A stretch of DNA of 64,000 nucleotides from Agrobacterium vitis (GTDB taxonomy: Bacteria > Pseudomonadota > Alphaproteobacteria > Rhizobiales > Rhizobiaceae), in assembly GCF_014926405.1 (NCBI RefSeq), contig NZ_JACXXJ020000005.1, forward strand, positions 1,927,001-1,991,000, in the 5' to 3' direction. Positions 26,720-36,398 of this stretch are shown in pieces. The stretch's first letter is position 1; the number at the start of each line of letters is the position of its first letter. The notes under the pieces were generated by a model, which did not search any database, was not told the DNA's origin, and saw nothing but the letters and a program-made list of their open reading frames with translations. A program made the position numbers and the translations under genes.

Positions 26720-29052
26720 TGGCGGCAATTGACCGCGGAAATATAAAACGGCTTTTCACAGCCCTGCTGGCAGGCGTCGCCTTTAGTGCGACCCTCGTTC
26801 CTGTGCCTTTTGCCTATGCGCAGACGGCCTCCAGCAATGGTTTGGTGTCACCGAAAATTCCCGCCGATGCGAAGCTCATGCTCGCAGCGAATGAAATGAC
26901 ATATGATAAGGACGCCCAGAAGGTGACTGCGGTCGGCGGCGTCCAGATCAATTACGCCGGCTACCAGATGGTATCCAAGCGCGTCGAATACGACCAGAAG
27001 ACCGGTCGGATGATGGCCTATGGCAATATCGAACTGATAGAGCCTGATGGTAACCGCATCTATGCCGACAAGATGGACGTCACCGACGACTTCGCCAATG
27101 GCTTCGTCAACAGCCTGCGGGTGGAGACGACGGATAATACCCGCATCGCCGCCCAGAAGGGCGAACGGGTCAACGGCGACCAGATGATCCTCTACAAGGG
27201 TGTCTACACCGCCTGTCTGCCTTGCGCGCAGCAGGGCCGTGCGCCCTTCTGGCAGATCAAGGCGGAACGAGTCATTCAAAATGGCAAGACCCACACGATC
27301 CGCCTGGAAAACGCGCGCTTCCAGCTGTTCGGCAAATCGATTGCGCTGATCCCGTCAATCGAGGTTCCCGACAATACCGTCAAGCGTAAATCGGGCTTCC
27401 TGTTTCCCGAATTCAGCACGACTCAGAAACTCGGGTTTGGGGTTATTGTTCCCTATTACTGGGCCATTTCCCCGCAGACCGACGCCACGATCAAACTGGG
27501 TGGGTTTACCAGCCAGGGTGTGTTGCTCGATACAGAAGTGCGCCATCAGTTCGAGGATGGATTGGCGACGCTGCGCTTTGCTGGCATCGACCAGTTAAAC
27601 CCAGGCAAGTTCGACAGCGGCACCACGGATGCCGAGAAGGACTTCCGCGGCATGGTCGGCTCGACCGGCAAATTCGATATCAATCCCCGCTGGAGCTTCG
27701 GCTGGGATGTGATGCTGGAGAGCGACAACAACTTCGCACGCACCTACGACCTGGAAGGTTTCAACCAGAAAACCCATACCAATCAGGTCTATCTGACCGG
27801 TCTTGGGGATCGTAATTCCTTCGACATGCGCGCCTATTACTTCGACATCCAGGATGCCGACAGCAAGGATGTCGCCGAGCGCAAGCAGCCGATTGTCACC
27901 CCAACCATCGACTATAGCTATTATGCGCCGGAACCGTTCATGGGCGGAGAATTGTCGGCAACCGTCAACTTCACGGCCCTGACGCGCTATAACAGCGATA
28001 TTCTCAACCTGAACAATGGCAACGAACGCTTCAGCGGACTGAAGGGCAATACGACCCGCCTGACCGGTGAAGTGGAATGGAAGCGCACCTTCGATACACC
28101 GCAGGGCGTGTTGCTGACACCTATCCTTGCCGCGCGTGGCGATGCCTTTGGCAATAACATGGACGCACCAGGGTCCAGCTATTCCGGCAATTACAACGAC
28201 ACAACAGGCGTGACCCGTTCGATGGTGACGGCTGGACTTGAGGTTCGCTATCCGTGGCTGCTCAGCGCGCCGGGCAGCACGCATGTGATCGAGCCGATTG
28301 GCCAGATCTTTGTCCGACCCGACGAGCAACAGGCGGGCCGACTTACGAATGAGGATGCGCAAAGCTTCGTCTTCGATGCCAGCAACCTGTTTGAGCGCGA
28401 CAAGTTCTCCGGCTATGACCGGGTTGAAGGCGGCACGCGTGCCAATGTCGGCCTGCGCTATACCGGCTCGTTCGACAGCGGTTATACATTGCGCAGTATC
28501 TTCGGGCAGTCCTACCAACTGGCCGGCAAAAACTCCTTTGCCTCCTCGGATCTGGTCTATGCCGGCAACGAATCGGGTCTGGAAACCGCAGTGTCCGATT
28601 ATGTCGGCATGGTCGGGCTGGATACGCCTTACGGCATATCCACCTCGGTCAATGCGCGGTTCGATGAAAAGACCTTTGAGGTCGCGCGGACGGATTCGGC
28701 CATCGGTTATCACAACGACCAACTGCAAACGAATTTCATCTACACCCAGATCGCGGCACAGCCTAATTACGGCTATGATTACGACCGCGAAGAGATACAG
28801 AACGCCAGCTCGGTCAAGATTGGCGATTTCTGGTCGGTCTTCGGTTCGATTACTTGGGATGTGAAGAAGGACAATATCAACCGCTATGGCATCGGCGTGT
28901 CCTATGCCGACGATTGCACGATCTTCTCCATCGTTTACAAGAACAAGGACGATGACGAATCCGCCAATGACTGGTCCATCGGCGCCCGACTGACATTCCG
29001 CACCTTGGGCGATGTCAAAGTAGGCGATACCGACGTCACCGGGTTTAATTGA
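26719..29052 (+). CDS. lptD: LPS-assembly outer membrane protein LptD
   Basis: A 777-residue outer-membrane LPS translocon. Residues 1-34 form a signal peptide (VPFAYAQ end), about 50-170 the periplasmic OstA jellyroll that receives LPS from LptA, and 200-777 the large beta-barrel. Cys166 and Cys169 (TACLPCA) and one Cys near the C-terminus (ADDCTIF) are candidates for the disulfide that links the two domains in other LptD proteins. The start codon is GTG at 26719, sharing a base with the lptG stop. Confidence 0.95.
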   Translation: MAAIDRGNIKRLFTALLAGVAFSATLVPVPFAYAQTASSNGLVSPKIPADAKLMLAANEMTYDKDAQKVTAVGGVQINYAGYQMVSKRVEYDQKTGRMMAYGNIELIEPDGNRIYADKMDVTDDFANGFVNSLRVETTDNTRIAAQKGERVNGDQMILYKGVYTACLPCAQQGRAPFWQIKAERVIQNGKTHTIRLENARFQLFGKSIALIPSIEVPDNTVKRKSGFLFPEFSTTQKLGFGVIVPYYWAISPQTDATIKLGGFTSQGVLLDTEVRHQFEDGLATLRFAGIDQLNPGKFDSGTTDAEKDFRGMVGSTGKFDINPRWSFGWDVMLESDNNFARTYDLEGFNQKTHTNQVYLTGLGDRNSFDMRAYYFDIQDADSKDVAERKQPIVTPTIDYSYYAPEPFMGGELSATVNFTALTRYNSDILNLNNGNERFSGLKGNTTRLTGEVEWKRTFDTPQGVLLTPILAARGDAFGNNMDAPGSSYSGNYNDTTGVTRSMVTAGLEVRYPWLLSAPGSTHVIEPIGQIFVRPDEQQAGRLTNEDAQSFVFDASNLFERDKFSGYDRVEGGTRANVGLRYTGSFDSGYTLRSIFGQSYQLAGKNSFASSDLVYAGNESGLETAVSDYVGMVGLDTPYGISTSVNARFDEKTFEVARTDSAIGYHNDQLQTNFIYTQIAAQPNYGYDYDREEIQNASSVKIGDFWSVFGSITWDVKKDNINRYGIGVSYADDCTIFSIVYKNKDDDESANDWSIGARLTFRTLGDVKVGDTDVTGFN

Positions 29053-29071
29053 TCTGTCTCGCCTTTTAAAA

Positions 29072-29101
29072 GCCCGCTGTTTTCCCTGGAAAGCGGCGGG
29101 C
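29072..29101 (+). terminator. Stem-loop after lptD
   Basis: GCCCGC (29072-29077) pairs with GCGGGC (29096-29101), with a second inner pairing of TTTTCC and GGAAA. No T tract follows, so it may be an RNA 3'-end stabiliser instead of a terminator. Confidence 0.45.
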
Positions 29102-29125
29102 CACGTTCCTATTGATCCAAAATAT

Positions 29126-29173
29126 CAATAGCACCGTGCGGAGACTGGATTCGGCACGATGCTATTGGTTTTT
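29126..29173 (+). terminator. Probable intrinsic terminator of the lptFGD operon
   Basis: CAATAGCACCGTGC (29126-29139) and GCACGATGCTATTG (29154-29167) form a 14-bp stem with a single mismatch and a 14-nt loop, followed by GTTTTTATTTT. Confidence 0.65.
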
Positions 29174-29447
29174 ATTTTCGCATCGGATTTTTCAAGATCC
29201 GGTTCGCGGCTTTTCGGTCTGATGCCGTAGAACAGATGTGTTTTTATAAGAAACGCTGCCGCACGATTGGTTGACGCGCCGTTTCTTATGGAAAAGCCAT
29301 TGTTTCGCCGCAGGGTTTGTGCAATCGATCCTGCAATAAAGCATTTTCAGCAAAAGTGCGGTGCGGCTTTGTGGTGTAAATGCCTGAAAGTAAAAAGGGA
29401 GCATTCTGCGGTTCACTTTGAAGCGGGAATTCTCCAATATGCTGTGC

Positions 29448-29534
29448 CTGCTGCATAATTATTTGAATCAATGCCGATTTAAGAAATTATGCAGCAGAGT
29501 TTACCGGGAAAAAACATGCGTGTTTTTAACGGTA
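29448..29534 (+). promoter_or_regulatory. Two tandem hairpins in the surA leader
   Basis: Hairpin 1 has perfect 13-bp arms CTGCTGCATAATT (29448-29460) and AATTATGCAGCAG (29485-29497) with a 24-nt loop. Hairpin 2, five bases further on, has AAAAACA (29510-29516) and TGTTTTT (29521-29527) around a TGCG loop, extended by TACCG/CGGTA at its base. They lie 72-158 bp upstream of the surA start. Hairpin 1 may be a regulator-binding palindrome; hairpin 2 resembles a weak attenuator. Confidence 0.5.
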
Positions 29535-29605
29535 GACCCTGAACACGATCATTCAGAGGGTGCCGCGCGCCATTGGATCGCTGCGGCATGGGAAAAGGAC
29601 AGGTG

Positions 29606-30553
29606 ATGACCTTGAGCAATAAAACTTTGCGCGCCGCTGTTGTTGCAACGGTGGCTTTGGTTTGCGTGACAGGCTTTGCGCCAGCAACGGTCACTCCAGC
29701 TCTGGCCGATACCGGCGTGGCTGTCGTCGTCAATAAAACCGCGATTACCAATACCGATTTGGCACGGCGGATTGCCTTCCTGAAACTTCGCCATGAGACA
29801 GGTGACGTTGCTAAAAAGGCCCGTCAGGAGTTGATTGACGAGCAGCTGAAACGCCAGGAAATCGCCCGGGTCGGAATGTCCGTCAGCACCATGGATGTCG
29901 ACCAGGCTTTTGGGCGGTTCGCCGCTTCCAATAAGCTGTCGACGCAGCAGATGGGCCAGATCCTTGACAAGGCCGGTGTCGGCGTCGAGCACTTCAAAGC
30001 CTATATTGCCGTGCAGATGAGTTGGCCGCGACTGGTAAACGCACGCTATGCGTCCCGCTCGAAGATGAGCAACCAGGACATGGTTACCCGTCTGCTTGAA
30101 AACAAGCAGAAGCCGGTGACGACGGAATATACCTTGAAACAGGTTATTTTCGTTGTTCCCGTCGCCAAACGCGCCACCTTGACGGCCAAGCGCAAGGCAG
30201 AGGCCGAAGCGTCCCGCGCCAAGTTTCCCGGCTGCGACCAGGCGATGGATTTTGCCAAAAACTACCTCGACGTCTCGATCCGCGACCTCGGTCGGGTGAT
30301 GAAGCCTGAATTGCCTGACGACTGGAAGCCTTTGATCGAGGGCGCGAACGGCACCACCACAGGCACGCGCGTCACCGAACGCGGAATTGAATATCTGGCG
30401 ATCTGCAATCAGAAGCAGGTCTCCGACGATCTGGCCGCCGAAGCGGTTTTCAAGGCCGAAGATATCGGCAAGGAAGACAAGTCCAAGGGCGATCCGAACT
30501 CCGAAAAATACCTGACCGAACTGCGCTCCAAGGCCCAGATCATCAATCGTTGA
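29606..30553 (+). CDS. surA: SurA-like periplasmic chaperone / parvulin-related foldase
   Basis: A 315-residue exported protein. Residues 1-33 are a signal peptide (ending TPALADTG). The SurA N-terminal chaperone domain follows ([19 protein letters not shown] near 35, then [15 protein letters not shown] near 75), and a C-terminal half with LKQVIFVVP near residue 188 corresponds to a degenerate rotamase domain. SurA escorts outer-membrane barrels such as LptD to the BAM complex. The start MTLSNKTL at 29606 has AAGGACAGGTG upstream; an ATG six codons earlier is possible. Order lptD-surA-pdxA-rsmA is conserved in proteobacteria. Confidence 0.88.
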   Translation: MTLSNKTLRAAVVATVALVCVTGFAPATVTPALADTGVAVVVNKTAITNTDLARRIAFLKLRHETGDVAKKARQELIDEQLKRQEIARVGMSVSTMDVDQAFGRFAASNKLSTQQMGQILDKAGVGVEHFKAYIAVQMSWPRLVNARYASRSKMSNQDMVTRLLENKQKPVTTEYTLKQVIFVVPVAKRATLTAKRKAEAEASRAKFPGCDQAMDFAKNYLDVSIRDLGRVMKPELPDDWKPLIEGANGTTTGTRVTERGIEYLAICNQKQVSDDLAAEAVFKAEDIGKEDKSKGDPNSEKYLTELRSKAQIINR

Positions 30554-30561
30554 GCATCATC

Positions 30562-31602
30562 ATGTCGGATACCAGCCAGCGTCTTCCCCTCGCCTTGACC
30601 CAAGGCGATCCAGCGGGGATAGGCCCGGATATCGCCTTGGTGGCATGGACGAAGCGCAAGGCGCTTGACCTGCCGCCATTCCTGTTTCTGGGCGATCCAG
30701 CCGTGCTGAAAAGCCGTGCCAGACTGCTGGGGCTGGACATTCCCTTCAAGGAAACAGGGGCAGAGGATGCGACAGAGGTTTTCGAAACCGCGTTTCCGGT
30801 TCTGCCGATCCCTGTTGGTATCGATGTCGTGGCTGGCGAGCCGCATGTTGCAACCGCGCGCTCGACGATAGCCGCCATTGAAATGGCGGTCGATCTTTGC
30901 CTGAAAGGCCAGGCTGGTGCGGTCGTGACCAATCCCGTCGCCAAATCCGTGCTCTATGAGGGCGGATTTGGTTTTCCAGGTCATACCGAGTTTTTGGCCG
31001 CTCTTGCCGAAAAGGCCACAGGCCACCCGGTCATGCCCGTGATGATGCTGGCCGGAGCGCAATTGCGGGCAATTCCCGTCACAATCCACATGCCGCTAAG
31101 CGCGGTGGCGCCAGCGCTGAGCGAAGAGCTGATCATTCGCACCTGTCGCATCACCCATGCCGACCTGCGCGACAAATTCGGCATTGCCGAGCCTCGGCTC
31201 GCCGTTGCCGGGCTCAATCCGCATGCTGGCGAAGGCGGCGCGATGGGCCGCGAAGACGAAGAGATCATCGCACCGGCTCTCAAAATCCTCCGCGCGGAAG
31301 GAATCGACGCTTTCGGGCCGCTGCCTGCCGACACCATGTTTCATGAGGAAGCGCGCCGCCGCTACGATGTCGCTGTCTGCATGTATCACGATCAGGCGCT
31401 GATACCGGTGAAGACCCTGGACTTCGACGGTTCGGTCAACGTCACCCTCGGCCTACCCTTCGTGCGCACCTCGCCCGACCATGGCACCGCGTTCGGCCTC
31501 GCCGGCCAGGGTATTGCCCGTGAAAACAGCTTGGTCGCAGCGCTACGCCTGGCGGTGGATATCAGCCGCAAGGCCGCCCTCACCCACGCATTGGCCGTCT
31601 GA
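30562..31602 (+). CDS. pdxA: 4-hydroxythreonine-4-phosphate dehydrogenase
   Basis: A 346-residue NAD-dependent enzyme of pyridoxal phosphate synthesis (DXP-dependent route). Landmarks are [15 protein letters not shown] near the N-terminus, the metal-ligand histidines in FPGHTEFLA near residue 140 and [10 protein letters not shown] near 275, and the C-terminal TSPDHGTAF. The ATG at 30562 is preferred to a TTG at 30550 that overlaps the surA stop. It ends with TGATG, sharing a base with the rsmA start. Confidence 0.95.
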   Translation: MSDTSQRLPLALTQGDPAGIGPDIALVAWTKRKALDLPPFLFLGDPAVLKSRARLLGLDIPFKETGAEDATEVFETAFPVLPIPVGIDVVAGEPHVATARSTIAAIEMAVDLCLKGQAGAVVTNPVAKSVLYEGGFGFPGHTEFLAALAEKATGHPVMPVMMLAGAQLRAIPVTIHMPLSAVAPALSEELIIRTCRITHADLRDKFGIAEPRLAVAGLNPHAGEGGAMGREDEEIIAPALKILRAEGIDAFGPLPADTMFHEEARRRYDVAVCMYHDQALIPVKTLDFDGSVNVTLGLPFVRTSPDHGTAFGLAGQGIARENSLVAALRLAVDISRKAALTHALAV

Positions 31603-32429
31603 TGGCCGCTCTGGACGGATTGCCGCCGCTGCGCGACGTTATCCAGCGCCATGGGCTGGATGCAAAGAAAGCACTCGGCCAGAATTTTCTGCTGGACCTC
31701 AATATCACCCAGAAAGTCGCCCGCACCGCCGGTGACCTGACGAATGCGACGGTATTCGAGGTCGGCCCAGGCCCAGGCGGTCTGACACGGGCCTTGCTGG
31801 CGCTGGGCGCCAAGAAGGTTATCGCCATAGAGCGCGACAACCGCTGCCTGCCGGCGCTGGCCGAGATTTCCGACCATTATCCGGGCCGCCTTGAGGTGAT
31901 TGAGGGCGATGCGCTGAAGACCGATTTTGAAGCTATGGCCCCGGATGGTCCGGTGAAAATCGTCGCCAACTTGCCCTATAATGTCGGCACGCAATTGTTG
32001 ATCAACTGGCTGATGCCACGCCAATGGCCGCCCTTCTGGGACTCGTTGACGCTGATGTTCCAGAAGGAAGTCGGCCAGCGTATCGTGGCGCAAGCCGATG
32101 ACGACCATTATGGCCGTCTCGGTGTACTCTGCGGCTGGCGGACCGAGGCGCATATGGCGTTCGACCTATCACCACAGGCCTTCACACCACCGCCGAAAGT
32201 GACATCCACAGTGGTGCATCTGACGCCGCGCCCTGCCCCCATTCCGTGCGAGATCGCCAAGCTGGAAAAACTGACCCAGGCCGCTTTTGGCCAGCGGCGC
32301 AAGATGTTGCGTGCAAGCCTGAAGCCCCTGGGTGGTGAAGCGCTTCTGAACCGCGCCGAAATCGATGCATCGCGCCGGGCAGAAACCCTGTCGGTCGAGG
32401 AATTCTGCCGGATTGCCAATCTGCTGTAG
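31602..32429 (+). CDS. rsmA: 16S rRNA (adenine(1518/1519)-N6)-dimethyltransferase
   Basis: The 275-residue KsgA/RsmA enzyme that dimethylates two adenines in the 3' hairpin of 16S rRNA. It shows [11 protein letters not shown] near residue 19, SAM motif [15 protein letters not shown] near 50 and the catalytic NLPYNVGTQ near 125. It is translationally coupled to pdxA. The gene converges on the frameshifted methyltransferase 28 bp downstream. Confidence 0.96.
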   Translation: MAALDGLPPLRDVIQRHGLDAKKALGQNFLLDLNITQKVARTAGDLTNATVFEVGPGPGGLTRALLALGAKKVIAIERDNRCLPALAEISDHYPGRLEVIEGDALKTDFEAMAPDGPVKIVANLPYNVGTQLLINWLMPRQWPPFWDSLTLMFQKEVGQRIVAQADDDHYGRLGVLCGWRTEAHMAFDLSPQAFTPPPKVTSTVVHLTPRPAPIPCEIAKLEKLTQAAFGQRRKMLRASLKPLGGEALLNRAEIDASRRAETLSVEEFCRIANLL

Positions 32430-32457
32430 CCACTACTCAATCAAACGTGAGAACCTA

Positions 32458-33143
32458 TCACGCCTTCGGGACGCGCAGGGTAAACAGGGCGACCCGGCCA
32501 TTTCGGCGCACGTCCACATCCTGAAAATGCGCACTGAGCGTCTCCGTAAGGCCCTCCTGCGTGTCGTGGCGATTGCCGAAAACACCCTTCGCATTGTAGA
32601 CCGCCATCAGTCGTCGGCCATAGTGGTTATGGCCAGCGCTCTCGCCGAGGATTGTCGCCCCGTATATCACCCCGCCAGGTTCCAGATAGGGCGACAGATG
32701 GGCGATGGAAGCTGACTTTTCCGCCATGCTGCCCGGCAGGCAGTGATAGAGATAGAACAGCGAAATTGACGAAAAACGGCAATCCGACGGCAGCGGCGCG
32801 GTCGCATCACGTCACCGACATAGGTGCTACACGGTCGGCCCAAAGACCGGCCCAGGCGCGCCTGCGCCGCCTTCAGGCTGTTCGGGTTGAGGTCGAGCAG
32901 GCTGACCTTCTGATGCGGGCCGATCCCCGCCTCCGCAAGGTAATAGCCCGTGCCAACGCCGACATCGAGATGATTGTCACTGAGATGCGCCTTGAAGAAC
33001 GGGAGTAGCACCTTGCGGGTCGGGCATGTCCAAGCGAAGCGGTTGGAAAAACCGAGCACGACGAGATCATAAAGCTTCAGGGTCAGCGGCGAATAGATCG
33101 CCGCACCCGAGCTGCTATCGAGACCATTCTCCGCCATTGGCAT
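32458..33143 (-). pseudogene. Class I SAM methyltransferase, interrupted by a frameshift
   Basis: Two minus-strand frames together make one methyltransferase of about 228 residues. The N-terminal part (MPMAENGLDSSSGAAIYSPL) includes the SAM motif HLDVGVGTGYYLAEAG and VSLLDLNPNSL and stays in frame to STYVGD; it then degenerates into Arg-rich sequence. In the next frame the expected continuation ATAPLPSDCRF, SISLFYLYHCLPGSM and SPYLEPGGVIYGATIL runs to the stop at 32458. The break lies near 32805-32812 and fits a single-base deletion. The gene is either inactivated or the base is a sequencing error. AGGAGAGAG precedes the start at 33143. Confidence 0.82.
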
Positions 33144-33205
33144 CTCTCTCCTCATGCCACCAGGAATAGGCTATTTGGTTCGAACCCTCCAGTCCTGACC
33201 CTATA

Positions 33206-33868
33206 TTAAAGCTTTGGCTCTTCCGTAATCAGGTTATTTACGAAATCGAACAGGCCCGGGCGGCGATCGCGACGCAGGCGCTCGGCCTTGACGATTGACT
33301 GCACAGCATCGAAGGCCGAATTCAGGTCGTCATTGACGATGACATAGTCATATTCACGCCAATGCTCGATCTCGGAGCGGGAATTGGCCAGCCGCGTCTG
33401 GATCACCTCTTCGGAATCCTCGGCGCGGCGGTGCAGGCGAGATTGCAGCTCGGTCATGGTCGGCGGCAGGATGAAGACCGAGACGACATCGGCGGCCATT
33501 TTCTCCTGCAATTGCTGGGCACCCTGCCAGTCGATGTCGAACAGCATGTCACGCCCCTCCGACATCGCCACCTCGACCGGCTCGCGCGGTGTACCGTAGA
33601 AATTGCCATGCACTTCCGCCGACTCCAGCAGAGCATCCGAGGCCTTGAGTCGTTCGAATTCGCGCTGCGAAATGAAATGGTAATGCACGCCCTCGATTTC
33701 ACTCGGACGGCGCTGGCGCGTGGTGACGCTGACCGACATGCCGATCTGCTTGTCGATATCCATCAGCGTGCGCGAAATGGTCGATTTACCCGCCCCCGAG
33801 GGTGAGGAAATCACCAGCATCAGGCCGCGCCTGGGAATAGTGGCGTTTTTGGACGCTGCGATGGACAT
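33206..33868 (-). CDS. gmk: Guanylate kinase
   Basis: Phosphorylates GMP to GDP. The 220-residue protein has Walker [11 protein letters not shown] near residue 21, the GMP-binding [20 protein letters not shown] near 52, and the [10 protein letters not shown] segment near 110. GGAG lies just upstream of the ATG. It starts 3 bp after the yicC stop, so the yicC-gmk pair is co-translated. The pair is conserved across proteobacteria. Confidence 0.97.
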   Translation of the reverse strand: MSIAASKNATIPRRGLMLVISSPSGAGKSTISRTLMDIDKQIGMSVSVTTRQRRPSEIEGVHYHFISQREFERLKASDALLESAEVHGNFYGTPREPVEVAMSEGRDMLFDIDWQGAQQLQEKMAADVVSVFILPPTMTELQSRLHRRAEDSEEVIQTRLANSRSEIEHWREYDYVIVNDDLNSAFDAVQSIVKAERLRRDRRPGLFDFVNNLITEEPKL

Positions 33869-33871
33869 GTT

Positions 33872-34762
33872 TCACTCCAGATTTTGGACCTGCTCGCGGA
33901 ACTGGTCGATGACGACCTTCAATTCGATCCCGGCAGCGGTCACCGCGGCGGAATTGGACTTAGAGCAGATGGTATTCGATTCGCGATTAAATTCCTGCGC
34001 CAGAAAATCGAGCTTGCGCCCGACCGGTCCGCCAGCGCGCAGCAGGGTCCGGGCCGCAGCCACATGCGCCTTCAGCCGGTCGATCTCCTCGCGCAGATCG
34101 GCCTTGGTGGCCATCAAGGCCGCCTCTGCATAGAGCCTGTCCTTGTCAAGAACAGGTGCGGACGCCAGCAGCGCGCTAATCTGCGTGGCCAGCCGCCGAG
34201 CGATCTCGTCCGGGCTGCGGGATGGATCAGCCTCGATGACCAAGGCCAGTCCCTCGATTTCATCGATATGTGCGAGCAGGACAGACTGCAAGGCAAGGCC
34301 CTCGTGCGACCGCATCTCAGCAAGTGCGGCGACGGCAGTTTCCAGTTCGCCCAGCAGCATTCGCCGCCGTGCGGCCAGTTGGGTGCCGTCCTCCTGCGCC
34401 TCGCGCAGATCGACAAGGCCACGGATGGACAGAAGCGTATCGAGCGACAATGGTTCGGCAGAGACGATGCCCGGACCCAATTGAGTGCGCAGCTCTAGCA
34501 CAGCATCGAGGGCATCGCGGTTGACCACCGCTTCCATTCGGTTGTCGCTGGCAGTCAGGCTCAGGCCAACCTGCACATTGCCGCGAGACAGCTGCAAGGC
34601 GACCGCTGCCTTGACCTCAGTTTCCATGTCTTCCAGGCCCGGCGGCAGGCGAAGCCGCACATCCAGCCCCTTGCCATTGACCGACCGCAGCTCCCAGGCA
34701 AAACGATAGCGGCCGATCTGACCTTCATTGCGGGCGAACCCGGTCATCGATTGCAATGTCAT
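33872..34762 (-). CDS. yicC: YicC family endoribonuclease
   Basis: A 296-residue protein with the family start MTLQSMTGFARNEG, the WELRSVNGKGLDVRLRLP segment near residue 25 and the conserved C-terminal domain with LDFLAQEFNRESNTICSK near 255. YicC proteins are RNases (YicC of E. coli degrades the sRNA RyhB; Bacillus YloC is an endoribonuclease). It lies between mltG and gmk on the same strand. Confidence 0.94.
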   Translation of the reverse strand: MTLQSMTGFARNEGQIGRYRFAWELRSVNGKGLDVRLRLPPGLEDMETEVKAAVALQLSRGNVQVGLSLTASDNRMEAVVNRDALDAVLELRTQLGPGIVSAEPLSLDTLLSIRGLVDLREAQEDGTQLAARRRMLLGELETAVAALAEMRSHEGLALQSVLLAHIDEIEGLALVIEADPSRSPDEIARRLATQISALLASAPVLDKDRLYAEAALMATKADLREEIDRLKAHVAAARTLLRAGGPVGRKLDFLAQEFNRESNTICSKSNSAAVTAAGIELKVVIDQFREQVQNLE

Positions 34763-34817
34763 CGTGTGTCTTCCATCGCAGCTACGTTTGACCGGTCATC
34801 CGGCCAGCCGCGTCACG

Positions 34818-36056
34818 TTATTTTTTCTTCGCCGGCTTTGGAGCCTGATCAGGATCCGCTTCGGGCTGGCCATCGACGGCCTGGCCAGGATCTGCACCCC
34901 GATCCGCCTCCAGCTTGCGCCAACGTCTGACATTGGCATTATGCTCATCCAGGGTCGATGCAAAGACGTGACCGCCAGTGCCATCTGCGACGAAATACAG
35001 ATCGGAGGTGCGCCAGGGATTGGCAACCGCCTCCAGCGCCGCGCGGCCTGGATTGGCAATCGGTCCCGGCGGCAGGCCCTTGATCACATAGGTATTATAG
35101 GGCGTCTGCTTCTGCAGGTCCGACTGGTAGATCGGCCGGTCGGCAGGTTTGCCGTCACCGCCGAACAACCCGTAAACGATGGTCGGGTCCGATTGCAGCC
35201 GCATACCCTTCTGCAGCCGGTTGAGGAACACCGAGGCCACATGGGCCCGCTCGTCATCCTTGCCGGTTTCCTTTTCGACAATGGAGGCCAGAACCACGAA
35301 TTGCTCCTTGGTCTTCAAGGACAGGTCGGGAGAGCGATTGGCCCAGATCTGATCGACAAGACGTTTCTGTCCGTCGAGCATCTGGTCGACGACCTCCTGC
35401 CGCTTGGTGCCACGGGTGAATTTATAGGTATCCGGGCGCAGGCTTCCCTCTGGCGGCAGCGCCTTGGGTAGATCGCCTTCCAGCGTCTCATCCTTGGCCA
35501 GCCGGTCGAACATCTGCTTGACCGTCAGACCCTCCGGCAGCGTCACCGAATAGAGAATGGATTTGCCCGACCGCAGCAGCTCGAGAATATCCTTCATCGA
35601 GGCGCCGGCCTTGATCTCGTATTCGCCAGCCTTCAACGTATCGCCGTCATGCAGATAGGTCGATGTCATGTAACGGAAAATCCGCGCATCGGAAATCATG
35701 CCATTGCGCTCAAGGCTGGTGGAGATCTCGGAGACGCCCGCGCCGTTGCGAACCAGAAAATTGGCGTTGGTCGGGAGCGGACCGGGGTCCTGAAACGCAG
35801 AGACCACGTAATAGAAGGCAGCAACTGCGGCAATGCAGGCAAAGACCAGCAAGGTCATCACGAAATTCAGGAACACCACCACCTGGCTGCGCGCACGTCG
35901 CGAACGACGCGGCGGTTGCGGCACCCGCTCCGGCCTCAGGGCTTCCGAGGGCGATTTGGGGATGAAAGGCCCTTTTGCCGCCTGGTTTTGATTTTGGGGC
36001 TGCTGTTCGCCACCATTGCTGGAACGGTTGGCTTCCTGGTCGACGCGATCGCTCAC
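34818..36056 (-). CDS. mltG: Endolytic murein transglycosylase
   Basis: A 412-residue inner-membrane protein that cleaves nascent glycan strands and sets their length. About 75 cytoplasmic residues, rich in Pro, Arg and Gln, precede one membrane helix (FLNFVMTLLVFACIAAVAAFYYVV, about 82-105), then a LysM-like region and the YceG domain with the catalytic Glu in ASIVEKETG near residue 258 and SDPTIVYG near 290. GTG at 36056 is chosen because AGGAG lies five bases upstream; a second GTG six bases earlier overlaps that site. The C-terminal tail is Asp/Pro/Lys-rich. Confidence 0.93.
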   Translation of the reverse strand: MSDRVDQEANRSSNGGEQQPQNQNQAAKGPFIPKSPSEALRPERVPQPPRRSRRARSQVVVFLNFVMTLLVFACIAAVAAFYYVVSAFQDPGPLPTNANFLVRNGAGVSEISTSLERNGMISDARIFRYMTSTYLHDGDTLKAGEYEIKAGASMKDILELLRSGKSILYSVTLPEGLTVKQMFDRLAKDETLEGDLPKALPPEGSLRPDTYKFTRGTKRQEVVDQMLDGQKRLVDQIWANRSPDLSLKTKEQFVVLASIVEKETGKDDERAHVASVFLNRLQKGMRLQSDPTIVYGLFGGDGKPADRPIYQSDLQKQTPYNTYVIKGLPPGPIANPGRAALEAVANPWRTSDLYFVADGTGGHVFASTLDEHNANVRRWRKLEADRGADPGQAVDGQPEADPDQAPKPAKKK

Positions 36057-36394
36057 CGGCACTCCTCTTCTGTTCGGTCATGGTGCTTTTGGGCAAGCAT
36101 TACGGCAAAAGCGGGTTCCGGAGACATGTCTTCCGGCGTTGTAGCGACGGCAGGGGTTGAAACCAGACCTTCAAGCCCATCCTCTGCCCTTACCACGAAA
36201 CAGCATCGGCCCGGCAGATTTTCATACTCTACCCCTGCCTTTCAGAAAAGGCAGGGGATCTATTTTTCCGACTGGTCGGGATTGAGAGCATGACCAAGGC
36301 TTGAATCACAGAAGCACAAGCGTTTGGCCCGTCGCTCTCGAAGCTGCCGTTAGTCTTTTCGGGAAAACCGGTCTCCGCTTTTCCTAAGGCAAGT
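36057..36394. other. Region between fabF and mltG with a hairpin and a repeat copy
   Basis: This 338-bp gap holds the mltG promoter region, the 11-bp hairpin at 36232-36257 and the diverged RIME-like repeat that abuts fabF. No coding region was seen. Confidence 0.5.
36232..36257 (+). terminator. Strong isolated hairpin upstream of mltG
   Basis: Perfect 11-bp arms CCCCTGCCTTT and AAAGGCAGGGG enclose a 4-nt loop. The T-rich tail (ATCTATTTTT) is on the plus strand, although both flanking genes are on the minus strand. It could stop antisense transcription, or act as a minus-strand stem without T tract. Confidence 0.5.
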
Positions 36395-36398
36395 CTAG
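36353..36398. repeat. RIME-like repeat, diverged copy B
   Basis: About 35 of 46 positions match the right palindrome of copy A (15305-15350), starting with an identical 19-bp block GTCTTTTCGGGAAAACCGG. Its right edge CTAG supplies the TAG stop of fabF, as copy A supplies the TAA stop of ndk. The left palindrome is not recognisable here. Confidence 0.65.

Larger units (their letters stand above)
29053..29605. other. 553-bp region between lptD and surA containing several stem-loops
   Basis: No coding region is credible here. The region holds a stem-loop and a terminator-like hairpin near the lptD end, then an AT-rich stretch with two further hairpins before surA, listed separately. The layout suggests that lptD transcription ends here and surA-pdxA-rsmA has its own promoter and a structured leader. 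Confidence 0.6.

Noticed and set aside
33172..33195. GGTTCGAACC sequence resembling a tRNA T-loop
   Set aside because: The flanking five-base stems do not pair and no anticodon or acceptor arm can be drawn around it.
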